A stretch of 64,000 nt of DNA from Acidobacteriota bacterium. Its GTDB lineage: Bacteria > Acidobacteriota > Vicinamibacteria > Vicinamibacterales > 2-12-FULL-66-21. Where the stretch lies: contig QHWT01000055.1 of assembly GCA_003222675.1 (NCBI GenBank), positions 230,619-294,618 of the forward strand, read 5' to 3'. Below the pieces are notes generated by a model. The model saw nothing but the letters and a program-made list of their open reading frames with translations. It was not told the DNA's origin and ran no database searches. The translations under genes were made by a program, and so were the position numbers. This document shows, in pieces, positions 36,328-44,000 of this stretch (position 1 is its first letter; each line of letters starts with the position of its first letter).

Positions 36328-36368
36328 ACGAAGTTCTTCGTTGACAGCTACGAAGCTGTTCGTAGATA
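36328..36368 (+). promoter_or_regulatory. BlaI-type tandem operators overlapping a sigma-70 promoter
   Basis: Two perfect dyads, ACGAAG-TT-CTTCGT (36328-36341) and TACGAA-GCTG-TTCGTA (36349-36364), lie 22 bp apart centre to centre, two helical turns. Between and across them is a promoter: TTGACA (36341-36346), 16 bp, TAGATA (36363-36368). A repressor bound at both sites would block polymerase. The predicted start is only about 5 bp before the blaI ATG at 36380, so the message would be nearly leaderless; no ribosome-binding site is present. Confidence 0.75.
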
Positions 36369-36379
36369 CTGCGAGTCCA

Positions 36380-36796
36380 ATGGCAACATCCCCGCGAACC
36401 CCCGTTCCCCGGCCCACAGACGCCGAACTGGCGATCCTGCGCGTGCTGTGGGATCGCGGCCCCAGCACTGTCCGGCAGGTACACGACGTCCTGGGACGCG
36501 AGCGTCCGGCCGCGTATACGACCGCCTTGAAACTGCTGCAGATCATGACGGAAAAAGGACTCGTCGAACGCGACGAGCGGGACCGCACGCACGTCTATCG
36601 TGCGCGGCTGAGCGAGGAGCAGACGCAGCGTCAGCTCGTCCGCGATCTCGTGGATCGCGCGTTCGGCGGGTCCGCGACCAAGCTCGTCATGCAGGCGCTC
36701 GCCTCGCGCCACGCGTCGCCCGACGAGCTGCGTGAAATCCGACGCGCCATCGACAGCGCCCGTCAGGAGAAGGAGGCCCACCATGACAGGGATTGA
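36380..36796 (+). CDS. BlaI/MecI/CopY-family transcriptional repressor
   Basis: About 138 residues from ATG 36380; the longer frame from 36341 would begin inside the promoter. The winged helix has PTDAELAILRVLWDRGPSTV, GRERPAAYTTALKLLQIMTEKG and VERDERDRTHVY, and a C-terminal dimerisation part follows. It overlaps by 14 bp the M56 metallopeptidase gene, the classic BlaI-BlaR1 arrangement in which the protease relieves repression. It most likely binds the two dyads directly upstream. No beta-lactamase gene is adjacent, so the regulated function is probably something else, such as the repressor's own operon or the divergent PPIase-sigma-kinase run. Confidence 0.92.
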   Translation: MATSPRTPVPRPTDAELAILRVLWDRGPSTVRQVHDVLGRERPAAYTTALKLLQIMTEKGLVERDERDRTHVYRARLSEEQTQRQLVRDLVDRAFGGSATKLVMQALASRHASPDELREIRRAIDSARQEKEAHHDRD

Positions 36797-39686
36797 TGCG
36801 TTGCTCCACCAGCCGGCTGCGCAAGCCGTCGGATGGGCGCTGCTGCATTTCGTCTGGCAGGGGACCATCATCGGGGTGCTGACCGCGCTCGTCTTGCTCG
36901 CGATGCGCCGCAGCGCCGCGGATGTCCGCTACGTGGTGTCCGCCATCGGCCTCGCGTTGATGCTGACGCTGCCGATCGTCACGGGCGTACAGACGTGGAA
37001 CGCGTCACGCGCGCCTTCGCCGCTTCGCGGCTCCGACCCTCGCGCTTCGCGTGTCGGCGGGGTCGGCGAGGCAAGCACGTCTCGGATTTCGGCTCCCGGA
37101 TCTCGAACCTCGAGCCTCGGACCGCGGACCGCGAACGTCGGATCTCGCACCTCGGACCGCGTACCTCGCACCTCGGACCTCGTACCTCGGACCTCGGATC
37201 CCGGATCTCGCACCTCGACCCTGGGCGACCGACTCGAGACGTTCCTGCCGGTGCTGATTGGAATCTGGCTCGCGGGCGTGATGTTGCTCAGTCTGCGTCT
37301 TCTCACCGGCTGGCTGTGGATTCAGCGCCTGCGCACGCATGGCGCGACCGCGGCAGGAGAATCGTGGCAGCGGATGGCGACACGTCTCTCGCGTCGGCTG
37401 CACATCGCACGCACCATCACGCTGCTCGAATCGACGCTGGTCGATGTGCCGACGGTCATCGGCTGGGTGAAACCTGTGGTGCTGCTGCCCGCGAGTGCGC
37501 TCTCGGGCCTGTCGGCGCAGCAGCTCGACGCGATTCTCGCCCACGAGCTCGCTCACATCCGCCGCCACGATTACCTGGTCAACCTGCTGCAGACACTCGT
37601 CGAGACGCTCCTTTTCTATCACCCGGCCGTGTGGTGGCTCTCGCGACGCATCCGCGCCGAACGCGAGCATTGCTGCGACGATCTTGCGGTAAGTCTCTGC
37701 GGCGATCCGATCGCGTACGCCAACGCGCTTGCCGATCTCGAATCGCTGCGATCGAGCGACCATCACTTCGCGATGGCCGCCACGGGCGGATCGCTCCTGC
37801 ATCGGGTCCGGCGATTGACCGGCGCTCCGCCGTCACATGCGGGTCGGGGTCCCGCGTGGCTTGCTGGGAGCGCGGCGCTGATGGTGCTTTGCGGGATCGC
37901 GCTGGGCGCCGACGGACTGCGTCAGGCCTCCACGACCGGCACGCGTCCATCGCAGTCAGCACCGGTCGCGGGCCCGATCCTCCCATACACCGGAGACGAT
38001 CTGATGCCCGTGCTCGCGGAAGCTGACGCGGCGCTCCAGGCGGCGATGCGCGCGCTGCGGCTCCATCCGTTCCTGGGCGCGCTGCCGTGGCCACAGGAGG
38101 GCGTGATTTCGAAGCGCCTCGGCCAGGCTTACGAACAAGCCCTTCGCGCGCAAGAGGAAGCCCTCCGCGCCCAGACCGAGTCGATGCTCGCGCACGTCGA
38201 GACGGATGCGCTCCTCGACCAGCACGCAGCCCTCAGTGCACAAGCTGAAGCCCTTGCGTCGTTGAAGGCAAGCACGGCCCCCGCACTGGCGGCACTCGAT
38301 TCGAACATGGCGTCGGCCTCGGCCGCGCTCGCCGCGTTGAGCGAGACCACCACCCCGGCTATCGCGGACCTCGGCGCGACCATCGCGGCCCTGACACCGC
38401 AGGCGTCGACGACCGAACAGAGCGTCAGCATCAGTCATCACCAGGACGACTCGTCGGGGAACTGGATCTGGTCGAACAACGGCGAGAAGCTGTCGGTCAG
38501 CTACTCGGGACGCTTCGACTTCACCGACGACGACACGGATCTGCGGGAGATTTCGTCGGACGGCTATCTGAAGATCTCCGATGCCGCGTGGATCGGCCGC
38601 CACACGGTCGAGATACAGGAGCGCGGCGGGCAGCTCGAACACCGTTACTTCGTCAACGGGTCGGAGCGCTCGTACGAGCCGGAGGGACGCCAGTGGCTGC
38701 GCGAGAACCTTCCGAAATTCGTGCGCAACACGGGCATTGGAGCCGAGCGTCGCGTCGCGCGGTATCTCAAATCCGGCGGACCGTCCGCGGTGCTCGCCGA
38801 AATCGCGCGGATCGACAGCAGCTACGTGAAGCGGATTTACTTCACCGAGCTCCTGGAGCAGGCGACGCTCAACGCGGATCAATACCGCGCCGTTCTGAAG
38901 CAGGCGGGCCGTGAAGTCAATTCCGATTACGAGCTCGCGACGCTGCTCATCGCGATTGCCGACAAGATTCCGGCCGACGAGCCGTCGAGCGCGGCGTACT
39001 TCACCGCCGCCTCGAGTATCTCGTCCGACTACGAGCTCCGCCGCGTGTATTCCAAAATGCTCGACAAGGGGCCGGTCTCCCCCGCGATCCTCGAGTCGAT
39101 TCTCTCGAGCACGAGCTCGATTGAATCAGATTACGAACTGGCCGAGCTGCTGCGGCAGATTCTCGGACAGCAGTCGCTGGACGATCGAACCCGGCCGTTG
39201 TACTTCAAGGCGGTGAGCTCGATCTCGAGCGATTACGAACGGCACCGTGTGCTGAGCGCCGCGCTGCGAGGCACGCCGGACGGCGCGACCATCCTTGGCG
39301 CGCTGAACCGCGCCGGCGACATCGGCAGCGATTACGAGGCGGCGCAGTTCCTGCTGGAAGTGCTGCAGAAGGCGAGTGTCGAGGGGGCCGCGCGCGACCC
39401 GTTCTTCACGGTCGTCAACCGCTTGAACTCGACGTACGAGCGGCGCCGCGTGCTGGACGCGGTGATTCGCAAGCCGGGCGTCAGCCGTGAGACCCTGCAG
39501 GCAGTCCTGCGGTCCGCAAAGGAAATGTCAGGATACGATCTCGCGCAGGTGCTGCTCGCCGTCGCGAACGCGCACACATTGACCGGCGATCTCCGCGACA
39601 GCTACCTCGATGCGGCGGACAAACTCTCGGGTTACGACCAGGGACAGGTCATGACGGCGCTCGTGAAGAGCGAGCGCCGCAAGTAG
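36783..39686 (+). CDS. M56 (BlaR1-like) membrane metallopeptidase with low-complexity insert and SDYE-type repeats
   Basis: About 967 residues from ATG 36783 (AAGGAGG upstream). Three N-terminal membrane helices precede an extracytoplasmic stretch, a fourth helix (VLIGIWLAGVMLLSL) and the zinc motif HELAH at 254-258, with EREHCCDDLA after it. The C-terminal half has no penicillin-binding domain: it holds a helical Ala-rich region (EEALRAQTESMLAHVE) and about nine repeats of 32-37 residues from about 680 to the end, each headed by a pattern S-[DSTG]-Y-[EDV] such as SDYELRRVYSKML and SDYERHRVLSAAL. Residues about 101-146 are six heptapeptides (RTSDLVP, RTSDPGS and the like) encoded by a 7-bp DNA repeat. 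It is the signalling partner of BlaI. Confidence 0.87.
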   Translation: MTGIDALLHQPAAQAVGWALLHFVWQGTIIGVLTALVLLAMRRSAADVRYVVSAIGLALMLTLPIVTGVQTWNASRAPSPLRGSDPRASRVGGVGEASTSRISAPGSRTSSLGPRTANVGSRTSDRVPRTSDLVPRTSDPGSRTSTLGDRLETFLPVLIGIWLAGVMLLSLRLLTGWLWIQRLRTHGATAAGESWQRMATRLSRRLHIARTITLLESTLVDVPTVIGWVKPVVLLPASALSGLSAQQLDAILAHELAHIRRHDYLVNLLQTLVETLLFYHPAVWWLSRRIRAEREHCCDDLAVSLCGDPIAYANALADLESLRSSDHHFAMAATGGSLLHRVRRLTGAPPSHAGRGPAWLAGSAALMVLCGIALGADGLRQASTTGTRPSQSAPVAGPILPYTGDDLMPVLAEADAALQAAMRALRLHPFLGALPWPQEGVISKRLGQAYEQALRAQEEALRAQTESMLAHVETDALLDQHAALSAQAEALASLKASTAPALAALDSNMASASAALAALSETTTPAIADLGATIAALTPQASTTEQSVSISHHQDDSSGNWIWSNNGEKLSVSYSGRFDFTDDDTDLREISSDGYLKISDAAWIGRHTVEIQERGGQLEHRYFVNGSERSYEPEGRQWLRENLPKFVRNTGIGAERRVARYLKSGGPSAVLAEIARIDSSYVKRIYFTELLEQATLNADQYRAVLKQAGREVNSDYELATLLIAIADKIPADEPSSAAYFTAASSISSDYELRRVYSKMLDKGPVSPAILESILSSTSSIESDYELAELLRQILGQQSLDDRTRPLYFKAVSSISSDYERHRVLSAALRGTPDGATILGALNRAGDIGSDYEAAQFLLEVLQKASVEGAARDPFFTVVNRLNSTYERRRVLDAVIRKPGVSRETLQAVLRSAKEMSGYDLAQVLLAVANAHTLTGDLRDSYLDAADKLSGYDQGQVMTALVKSERRK
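37085..37225 (+). repeat. Heptamer minisatellite (CCTCGGA) inside the M56 coding sequence
   Basis: About eighteen degenerate 7-bp units (CCTCGGA, CCTCGTA, TCTCGCA, CCGCGGA) follow one another in frame. Three units make 21 bp, so the protein shows a heptapeptide period. The unit is the reverse complement of the intergenic array at 20380-20435. The insert falls in the loop before the fourth membrane helix. Confidence 0.85.
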
Positions 39687-39771
39687 AGGACGAAGGACGG
39701 TTGTCGGAAAACTGAGCGTTCCACGTTCGGCCGGCGCGCCTCGCAGGAAACCATCCGCCATACCGACGCAG

Positions 39772-40502
39772 GTGCGGCAGGCGCAGAAGATGGAAGCGAT
39801 CGGCCGTCTGGCTGGTGGCGTCGCGCACGACTTCAACAACGTGCTGACCGCCATCTTCGGCTACGTCGACCTGCTGCTCGACAACTTCGGTCCGGCCGAC
39901 CCGCTCCGTGCCGACGTGCTCGAGATCGAGCACGGGGCGGAACGCGCCGCGGGGCTCACGCGCCAACTGCTCGCGTTCAGCCGTCGGCAGGTGCTGCAGC
40001 CGCGCCGCATCAACGTGAACGAGGTGATCAACGGGATGGCGCCGCTCCTCGGTCGCCTGATCGGCTCAGATGTCGAATTGACGCTCGATCTCGAGCCCGC
40101 GATCGGCGACGTGCGGGCTGATCCCGGTCAGCTCGAACAGGTGCTGATGAATCTCGCGGCGAATGCGCGCGACGCGATGCCCGAAGGCGGGCGAATGTCG
40201 GTAATGACGCGCAACGAGGACGTGACCACGGAACGCGCAAACAGGCTGACCAGCCTCGCGCCCGGCCAGTTCGTGTGCCTGTCGGTCGCGGATACCGGCG
40301 CCGGGATTCCCGATGAAATCCAGCGGCAGATCTTCGAGCCGTTCTTTACCACCAAGGACCAGGGCGGGGCACGGGCCTGGGACTTGCGACCGTCTACGGC
40401 ATCGTGAAGCAGAGCGGCGGCTGGATCTACGTCAAGTCAGAAGCCGGCCGCGGCGCCCGCTTCACGATCTATCTGCCGCGGCTGCCTACTTCTTCTCCTT
40501 GA
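39772..40502 (+). pseudogene. Truncated and frameshifted sensor histidine kinase
   Basis: From GTG 39772 the frame encodes the end of a linker (RQAQKMEAIGRLAGG), the HisKA motif VAHDFNNVLTAIFGYVD and a HATPase domain up to [12 protein letters not shown]. Near 40367 one base is missing: the continuation [19 protein letters not shown] and FTIYLPRL lies in the next frame and ends at TGA 40500-40502. The original 5' sensor part is not present upstream, where the M56 gene ends only 85 bp away. It was probably a PAS-type kinase. Its 3' end overlaps the convergent gene by 17 bp. Confidence 0.75.
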
Positions 40503-40929
40503 AGTCGGCCGGCAGCGCGACGTCACTTGCCGCGACGCTCTTCGAGACCTCGAGGTACTCGTTGTGAAGCGTCACGATCGTGGCCCGCGCCTTCGGTTCT
40601 TCTTTTTTCGCGATCTTGCGCGCGAGCATCCCGCCGATCCCGCCGCCGCTCGATTGCTGCTGCTGCTGCATCTCGGCCATCTGTTCCTTGCTCTTGACGG
40701 ACTCGAACACCGTTGTCGTCTCGAGCGGCGTGCCCTGCAGCTTCGACCCTTCCTGCTGCATCTTCGCCATCGCGTTCTTCATCATGGGGAACGCGGCGAA
40801 GGCTGCGGCGAGCTGCTGCGCGGAGGCGACGGCTTCGGGACCGGCGAGCTGCTTCGCGTAGCGGATGTCGAAGTCGGTCAGCTCCTTCATCTCGGGAATG
40901 ACCGGGCCGAGCCACGAGTTGGTCGTCAT
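40486..40929 (-). pseudogene. Downstream part of a frameshifted exported protein of unknown family
   Basis: About 147 residues, mostly helical and charged, with WLGPVIPEMKELTDFDIRY at the start and a glutamine run (QMAEMQQQQQSS, about 84-95). The region just upstream, read in this frame, gives KTLEEGGGLVM leading directly into the first methionine, so the apparent start is an internal residue of a longer protein whose first part is the next entry. The product has no family that I can name; I recall similar secreted proteins from Acidobacteria. Confidence 0.6.
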
Positions 40930-40931
40930 GA

Positions 40932-41432
40932 CTAACCCGCCGCCCTCTTCGAGGGTCTTGCCTCGTGCGTGTCGTAGCCGGCGATCTGCTTCTTCTGGCC
41001 GGTTTCCTTCACGTCGAAGTCCACTTCGAGCTCTTTCGCGGGCTTCTCTTCCTGCCGCTCGCCCGGTTGCTCCTTGTCGACTTCCTTCTTCGCCTTTTCT
41101 TCTTCTTCGCGCATCCGGCGGCGCAATTCTTCGAACGTCGTGACCGTGTAGGTCTTCTTCTTGACGTCGAGGTCGTAGATCTTTTCTTCCGACAGGTCGA
41201 TGATCTGTCCTGTCGATTCGTTCATCGTCGCCTTGCGATTGCCCTTCACCGCCGAGGTGCCGACGACGCCTTCCTTGGCGGCCTTCCCTCCGATGAAGTT
41301 GACGACTCGGCCGAGCATGCCTTCGAGCTTGAACTGCGACTTGTCCTTCGTCTTGACTTCCGCGAACAGCGGTGCGGTCGCAAGCGCCACGATCGGCAGC
41401 GCAACCGCGCAGATCCTCTTCACGCGTTTCAT
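40932..41432 (-). pseudogene. Upstream part of the same frameshifted exported protein
   Basis: About 166 residues with a signal peptide (ICAVALPIVALATAPLFA). The mature part has MNESTGQIIDLSEEKIYDLD and a charged helix (ELRRRMREEEEKAKKEVDKE), then KKQIAGYDTHEA. There the frame leaves the expected path: the last residues (RPSKRAAG) are a frameshift product, and KTLEEGGGLVM continues in another frame into the downstream part. I infer a deletion of roughly ten codons plus one or two bases at about 40968-40975. GGGAGG precedes the ATG and a TATAAT box lies 39 bp upstream. Confidence 0.65.
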
Positions 41433-41470
41433 GAACCCTCCCTGGGAGTCCTCAAATGCTGGGATAGGAC

Positions 41471-41476
41471 ATTATA
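41471..41476 (-). promoter_or_regulatory. Perfect TATAAT -10 box for the gene starting at 41432
   Basis: TATAAT on the minus strand, about 39 bp before the ATG, with GGGAGG as ribosome-binding site in between. The matching -35 is poor, so the promoter may need an activator. Confidence 0.4.
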
Positions 41477-41512
41477 AGGGGCTTGATAAAGGGCTTGGGG
41501 CGGAACTATTGA

Positions 41513-41532
41513 GCCGGGTCTTCAGACCCGGC
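41513..41532. repeat. Palindrome GCCGGGTCT-TC-AGACCCGGC
   Basis: A perfect 9-bp inverted repeat with a 2-bp centre lies 25 bp upstream of the ECF sigma gene. It is nearly the same as the element at 26702-26715. It could be an operator, but the second copy in a different context argues for a dispersed repeat. Confidence 0.5.
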
Positions 41533-41556
41533 GTTCTTCACCGTTAACGCCTGTGC

Positions 41557-42153
41557 ATGTCTGACGTCCTTCCCACAGTGGAGCTCGTGGCAGACGGGAC
41601 GACAGCCTTCCCGGCGGGACCGCGTGTCGTTCGCTTTGCGGACGGGCATGCCGCCGACGATGGGCGGCTGGTGCGGGCGGCGCGCGAGGGCGATCGCGCG
41701 GCGTTCTCGTCGCTGTACGAGCGCTACGCGCGTGTCGTGCATGGATTGCTGCTCGCGCGCGTGGGACGCGACAACGTCGAGGACCTCGTCCAGGACGTGT
41801 TTCTCACGGCCTGGCGCCGCCTCGACGACCTGAGGGATCCGGCTGCGTTCGGCGGCTGGATCGTCATGATCACACGCAACCGCGCGATGGATTTTCATCG
41901 GCGCACCGCCGAGTTCGTGGAGCTGCCCGAGAACCTGCCGGTACCCGGAGGCGCGGCCGAGCGCGCCGATGCCCACGCCGCCCTCGAGGCGATTCGCGCG
42001 TTGCCGGAGGCGTACCGAGAGACATTGATGCTCCGGCTTGTGGAAGGGTTGAGCGGACCGGAGATCGCGACGCGAACGGGACTGACGCCCGCCTCGGTGC
42101 GCGTGAACCTGCACCGCGGCATGAAACTGCTGCGCGAGAAGCTGCAACGATGA
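41557..42153 (+). CDS. ECF sigma factor (RpoE-like)
   Basis: About 198 residues. Region 2 shows DRAAFSSLYERYARVVHGLL, RDNVEDLVQDVFLTAWRR and then FGGWIVMITRNRAMDFHRR; region 4 has LPEAYRETLMLRLVEGLSG and the helix-turn-helix PASVRVNLHRGMKLLREKL. The stop overlaps the start of the FecR-like gene (ATGA), which is the expected anti-sigma partner. The 30-residue N-terminal extension before region 2 is unusual but not rare. Confidence 0.92.
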   Translation: MSDVLPTVELVADGTTAFPAGPRVVRFADGHAADDGRLVRAAREGDRAAFSSLYERYARVVHGLLLARVGRDNVEDLVQDVFLTAWRRLDDLRDPAAFGGWIVMITRNRAMDFHRRTAEFVELPENLPVPGGAAERADAHAALEAIRALPEAYRETLMLRLVEGLSGPEIATRTGLTPASVRVNLHRGMKLLREKLQR

Positions 42154-43175
42154 GCGACGATCTTTCGCGCGACGATTATCTGTGGACGGCGGCGGGCGAG
42201 CCCGATCCGGAGATCGCGCGCCTCGAAGCGTTGCTGGCGCCATACGCGCATCGCGGCACCCTGCCGCCGCTGCCCGCGCGCGCGCCGCGGCGTCGCGCAT
42301 TGCACGTGGTGCTGCCGATTGTGACGGCCGCCGCATCGCTTGCGCTCGTGATTGCGGCGGCGTGGTTCACGTCCACTGCGCGGCCTCCCGGCTCCTGGTC
42401 AGTGCAGTCGCTCGCGGGCGCGCCAGCCGTTGCCGGCTCGCCCATTGCCGGGCCGTCGCGGCTTGCCGTCGGCCAGGCGCTGACGACCGACGCGCAGTCG
42501 CGCGCGCGGATTGCGGTGGGGGAGATCGGCCGCGTGGACGTCGAGCCGAACAGCCGCGTGCGGTTGATTCGATCGCGTCCGGGCGAGCATCGCATGGCGC
42601 TCGACCGGGGGCGCATCGCGGCGCAGATCTGGGCGCCGCCCCGGTATTTCTTCGTGACCACCCCCTCGGCAACCGCCATCGATCTCGGCTGCGCGTATAC
42701 GCTGGACGTGGATGCGGCCGGCGCCGGGATGATCCGCGTGACGCACGGGTGGGTGGCGTTCGAATATGAAGGACGCGAATCATTTATCCCGCAAGGCGCT
42801 GTCTGCGCGACGCGTCCGGGCTTCGGACCCGGCACGCCGCGGTTTGCCGATGCGCCTGCGCGGCTGGAGCGGGCGCTGCCCGTGCTCGACTTTTCCGCCC
42901 TGGCCGATCCGCGCCGCGCCGCGGCGCTCGCTGACCTCCTCGCCTCGGCGCGCGCGCGCGATGCCCTGACGCTCTGGCATCTGCTTTCGCGCGGCACCCC
43001 CGAAGAGCGCGCGAAGGTATACGATCGGCTCGTCACCCTGGTCCCGCCGCCGGCGTCGGCGTCGCGGGAAGCCGTTCTACGCGCGGACCGGCGCGCGCTG
43101 GACGACTGGTGGAACGAGCTCGGGCTCGACAGCGCGTCATGGTGGCGCGTCTGGAAAAGTCCCTGGCGGGAATAG
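42150..43175 (+). CDS. FecR-domain anti-sigma-like membrane protein
   Basis: About 341 residues. A short cytosolic N-terminus (YLWTAAGEPDPEIARLE) of zinc-less anti-sigma type precedes one membrane helix (LPIVTAAASLALVIAAAWF, about 52-72). The periplasmic part carries the FecR beta-sandwich (IGRVDVEPNSRVRLIRSRPG, FFVTTPSATAIDLGCAYTL, VTHGWVAFEYEGRESFIPQG), followed by an unassigned C-terminal region. It is coupled to the ECF sigma gene by a four-base overlap and likely sequesters that factor until a periplasmic signal arrives. No TonB receptor follows, so the signal is not obviously iron. Confidence 0.83.
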   Translation: MSDDLSRDDYLWTAAGEPDPEIARLEALLAPYAHRGTLPPLPARAPRRRALHVVLPIVTAAASLALVIAAAWFTSTARPPGSWSVQSLAGAPAVAGSPIAGPSRLAVGQALTTDAQSRARIAVGEIGRVDVEPNSRVRLIRSRPGEHRMALDRGRIAAQIWAPPRYFFVTTPSATAIDLGCAYTLDVDAAGAGMIRVTHGWVAFEYEGRESFIPQGAVCATRPGFGPGTPRFADAPARLERALPVLDFSALADPRRAAALADLLASARARDALTLWHLLSRGTPEERAKVYDRLVTLVPPPASASREAVLRADRRALDDWWNELGLDSASWWRVWKSPWRE

Positions 43176-43178
43176 TCA

Positions 43179-43637
43179 ATGGCCGGAGTCCGGATTGTCC
43201 GCAGACTTGCCATCGTCTTTCTGATCCTGTTCGTGGTGGCACAGTTCATTCGTCCGGCGAGAACCAATCCGCGGTCGCAGCCATCGGCGAACCTCATGAC
43301 AAAGGCGCCGCGCGAGGTGGCGCAGATCTTCGATCGTTCATGCCGCGACTGCCATTCGAACGACACGCGCTGGCCGTTGTACACCCAGGTCGCGCCGATG
43401 TCGTGGCTCGTCACGTATGACGTTCGGGAAGGGCGCGATCATTTCAACTATTCCGAATGGACCGCGATCGATCCCGACGATCAGGACAAGCTGCTCGGCG
43501 GCGTGTGCACGCTCGCGAAGCGCGGCCGCATGCCCCTCTGGCAGTACCTTTTGATCCACCGGGGAGCCAGGCTGTCGCCGGCCGACGTCACGACGCTCTG
43601 CACGTGGTCCGAAAAAATGCGGGACACGATACAGTGA
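43179..43637 (+). CDS. Haem-binding-domain (Haem_bd) periplasmic protein
   Basis: About 152 residues, starting three bases after the FecR-like stop. The N-terminal helix (LAIVFLILFVVAQF) anchors or exports it. The single haem motif is CRDCH near residue 53, within SCRDCHSNDTRWPLYTQVAPM, and the second half HFNYSEW and WQYLLIHRGARLSPADV fit the PF14376-type haem-binding family. It is the third gene of the sigma/FecR operon, so a redox or haem signal could be part of that system, an inference from position. Confidence 0.88.
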   Translation: MAGVRIVRRLAIVFLILFVVAQFIRPARTNPRSQPSANLMTKAPREVAQIFDRSCRDCHSNDTRWPLYTQVAPMSWLVTYDVREGRDHFNYSEWTAIDPDDQDKLLGGVCTLAKRGRMPLWQYLLIHRGARLSPADVTTLCTWSEKMRDTIQ

Positions 43638-44000
43638 CGGGAGTTTCGGAGGTATACGGAGGTAACGGATTTCAACACGAAGCAACGAAGGCAACGAGGG
43701 TAACGAAGAAGACGGTGACGAGTACATGCGCCGCGCCGCGCTTCGCGCGGCAGGAGGTCGAGCGAGATCCCGAATACGAACAACTCTAACCTCATGGGTT
43801 GCTCGTATTCGGGATCTCGCACGACCTCCGATGGGCCGGCCACAGTCGCACTGGCCGGCCGCGGCGCATTCTGCTCTCTCCAACTCGTGTCCAGCTTGGC
43901 GCCTCGGCGTCTGGGCGTGAGATCCTCTTCGTTGTTCTCCGTTCGCTCCGTTGCTTCGTTCTGAAAATCCGTTACCTCCGTCGGCCTTCGTACTCTACAT
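43638..44000. repeat. 363-bp gap made of a nested giant inverted repeat
   Basis: The outer arms are about 60 nt: ACGGAGGTAACGGATTT near 43656-43672 matches, reversed, AAATCCGTTACCTCCGT near 43965-43981, with AACGAAG words in between on both sides. The inner arms (about 43753-43785 and 43796-43829) match over some 32 nt with three or four mismatches around a short loop near 43786-43795. A third perfect hairpin, GGCCGGCCA/TGGCCGGCC, sits at 43834-43860. No protein-coding signal is convincing. The next gene, fdhD, begins right after the outer arm. Confidence 0.75.

Noticed and set aside
41502-41535. Possible ECF -35/-10 pair (GGAACT ... CGTT) for self-control of the sigma gene
   Set aside because: The spacing is about 24 bases, far from the 15-17 expected, and the CGTT lies in the dispersed palindrome.
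43179-44000. Search for tRNA or small RNA genes in the large gaps
   Set aside because: No cloverleaf with a T-loop (GTTCRA) and matching acceptor stem was seen here or in the other gaps; the hairpins here are too long and symmetrical for tRNA.
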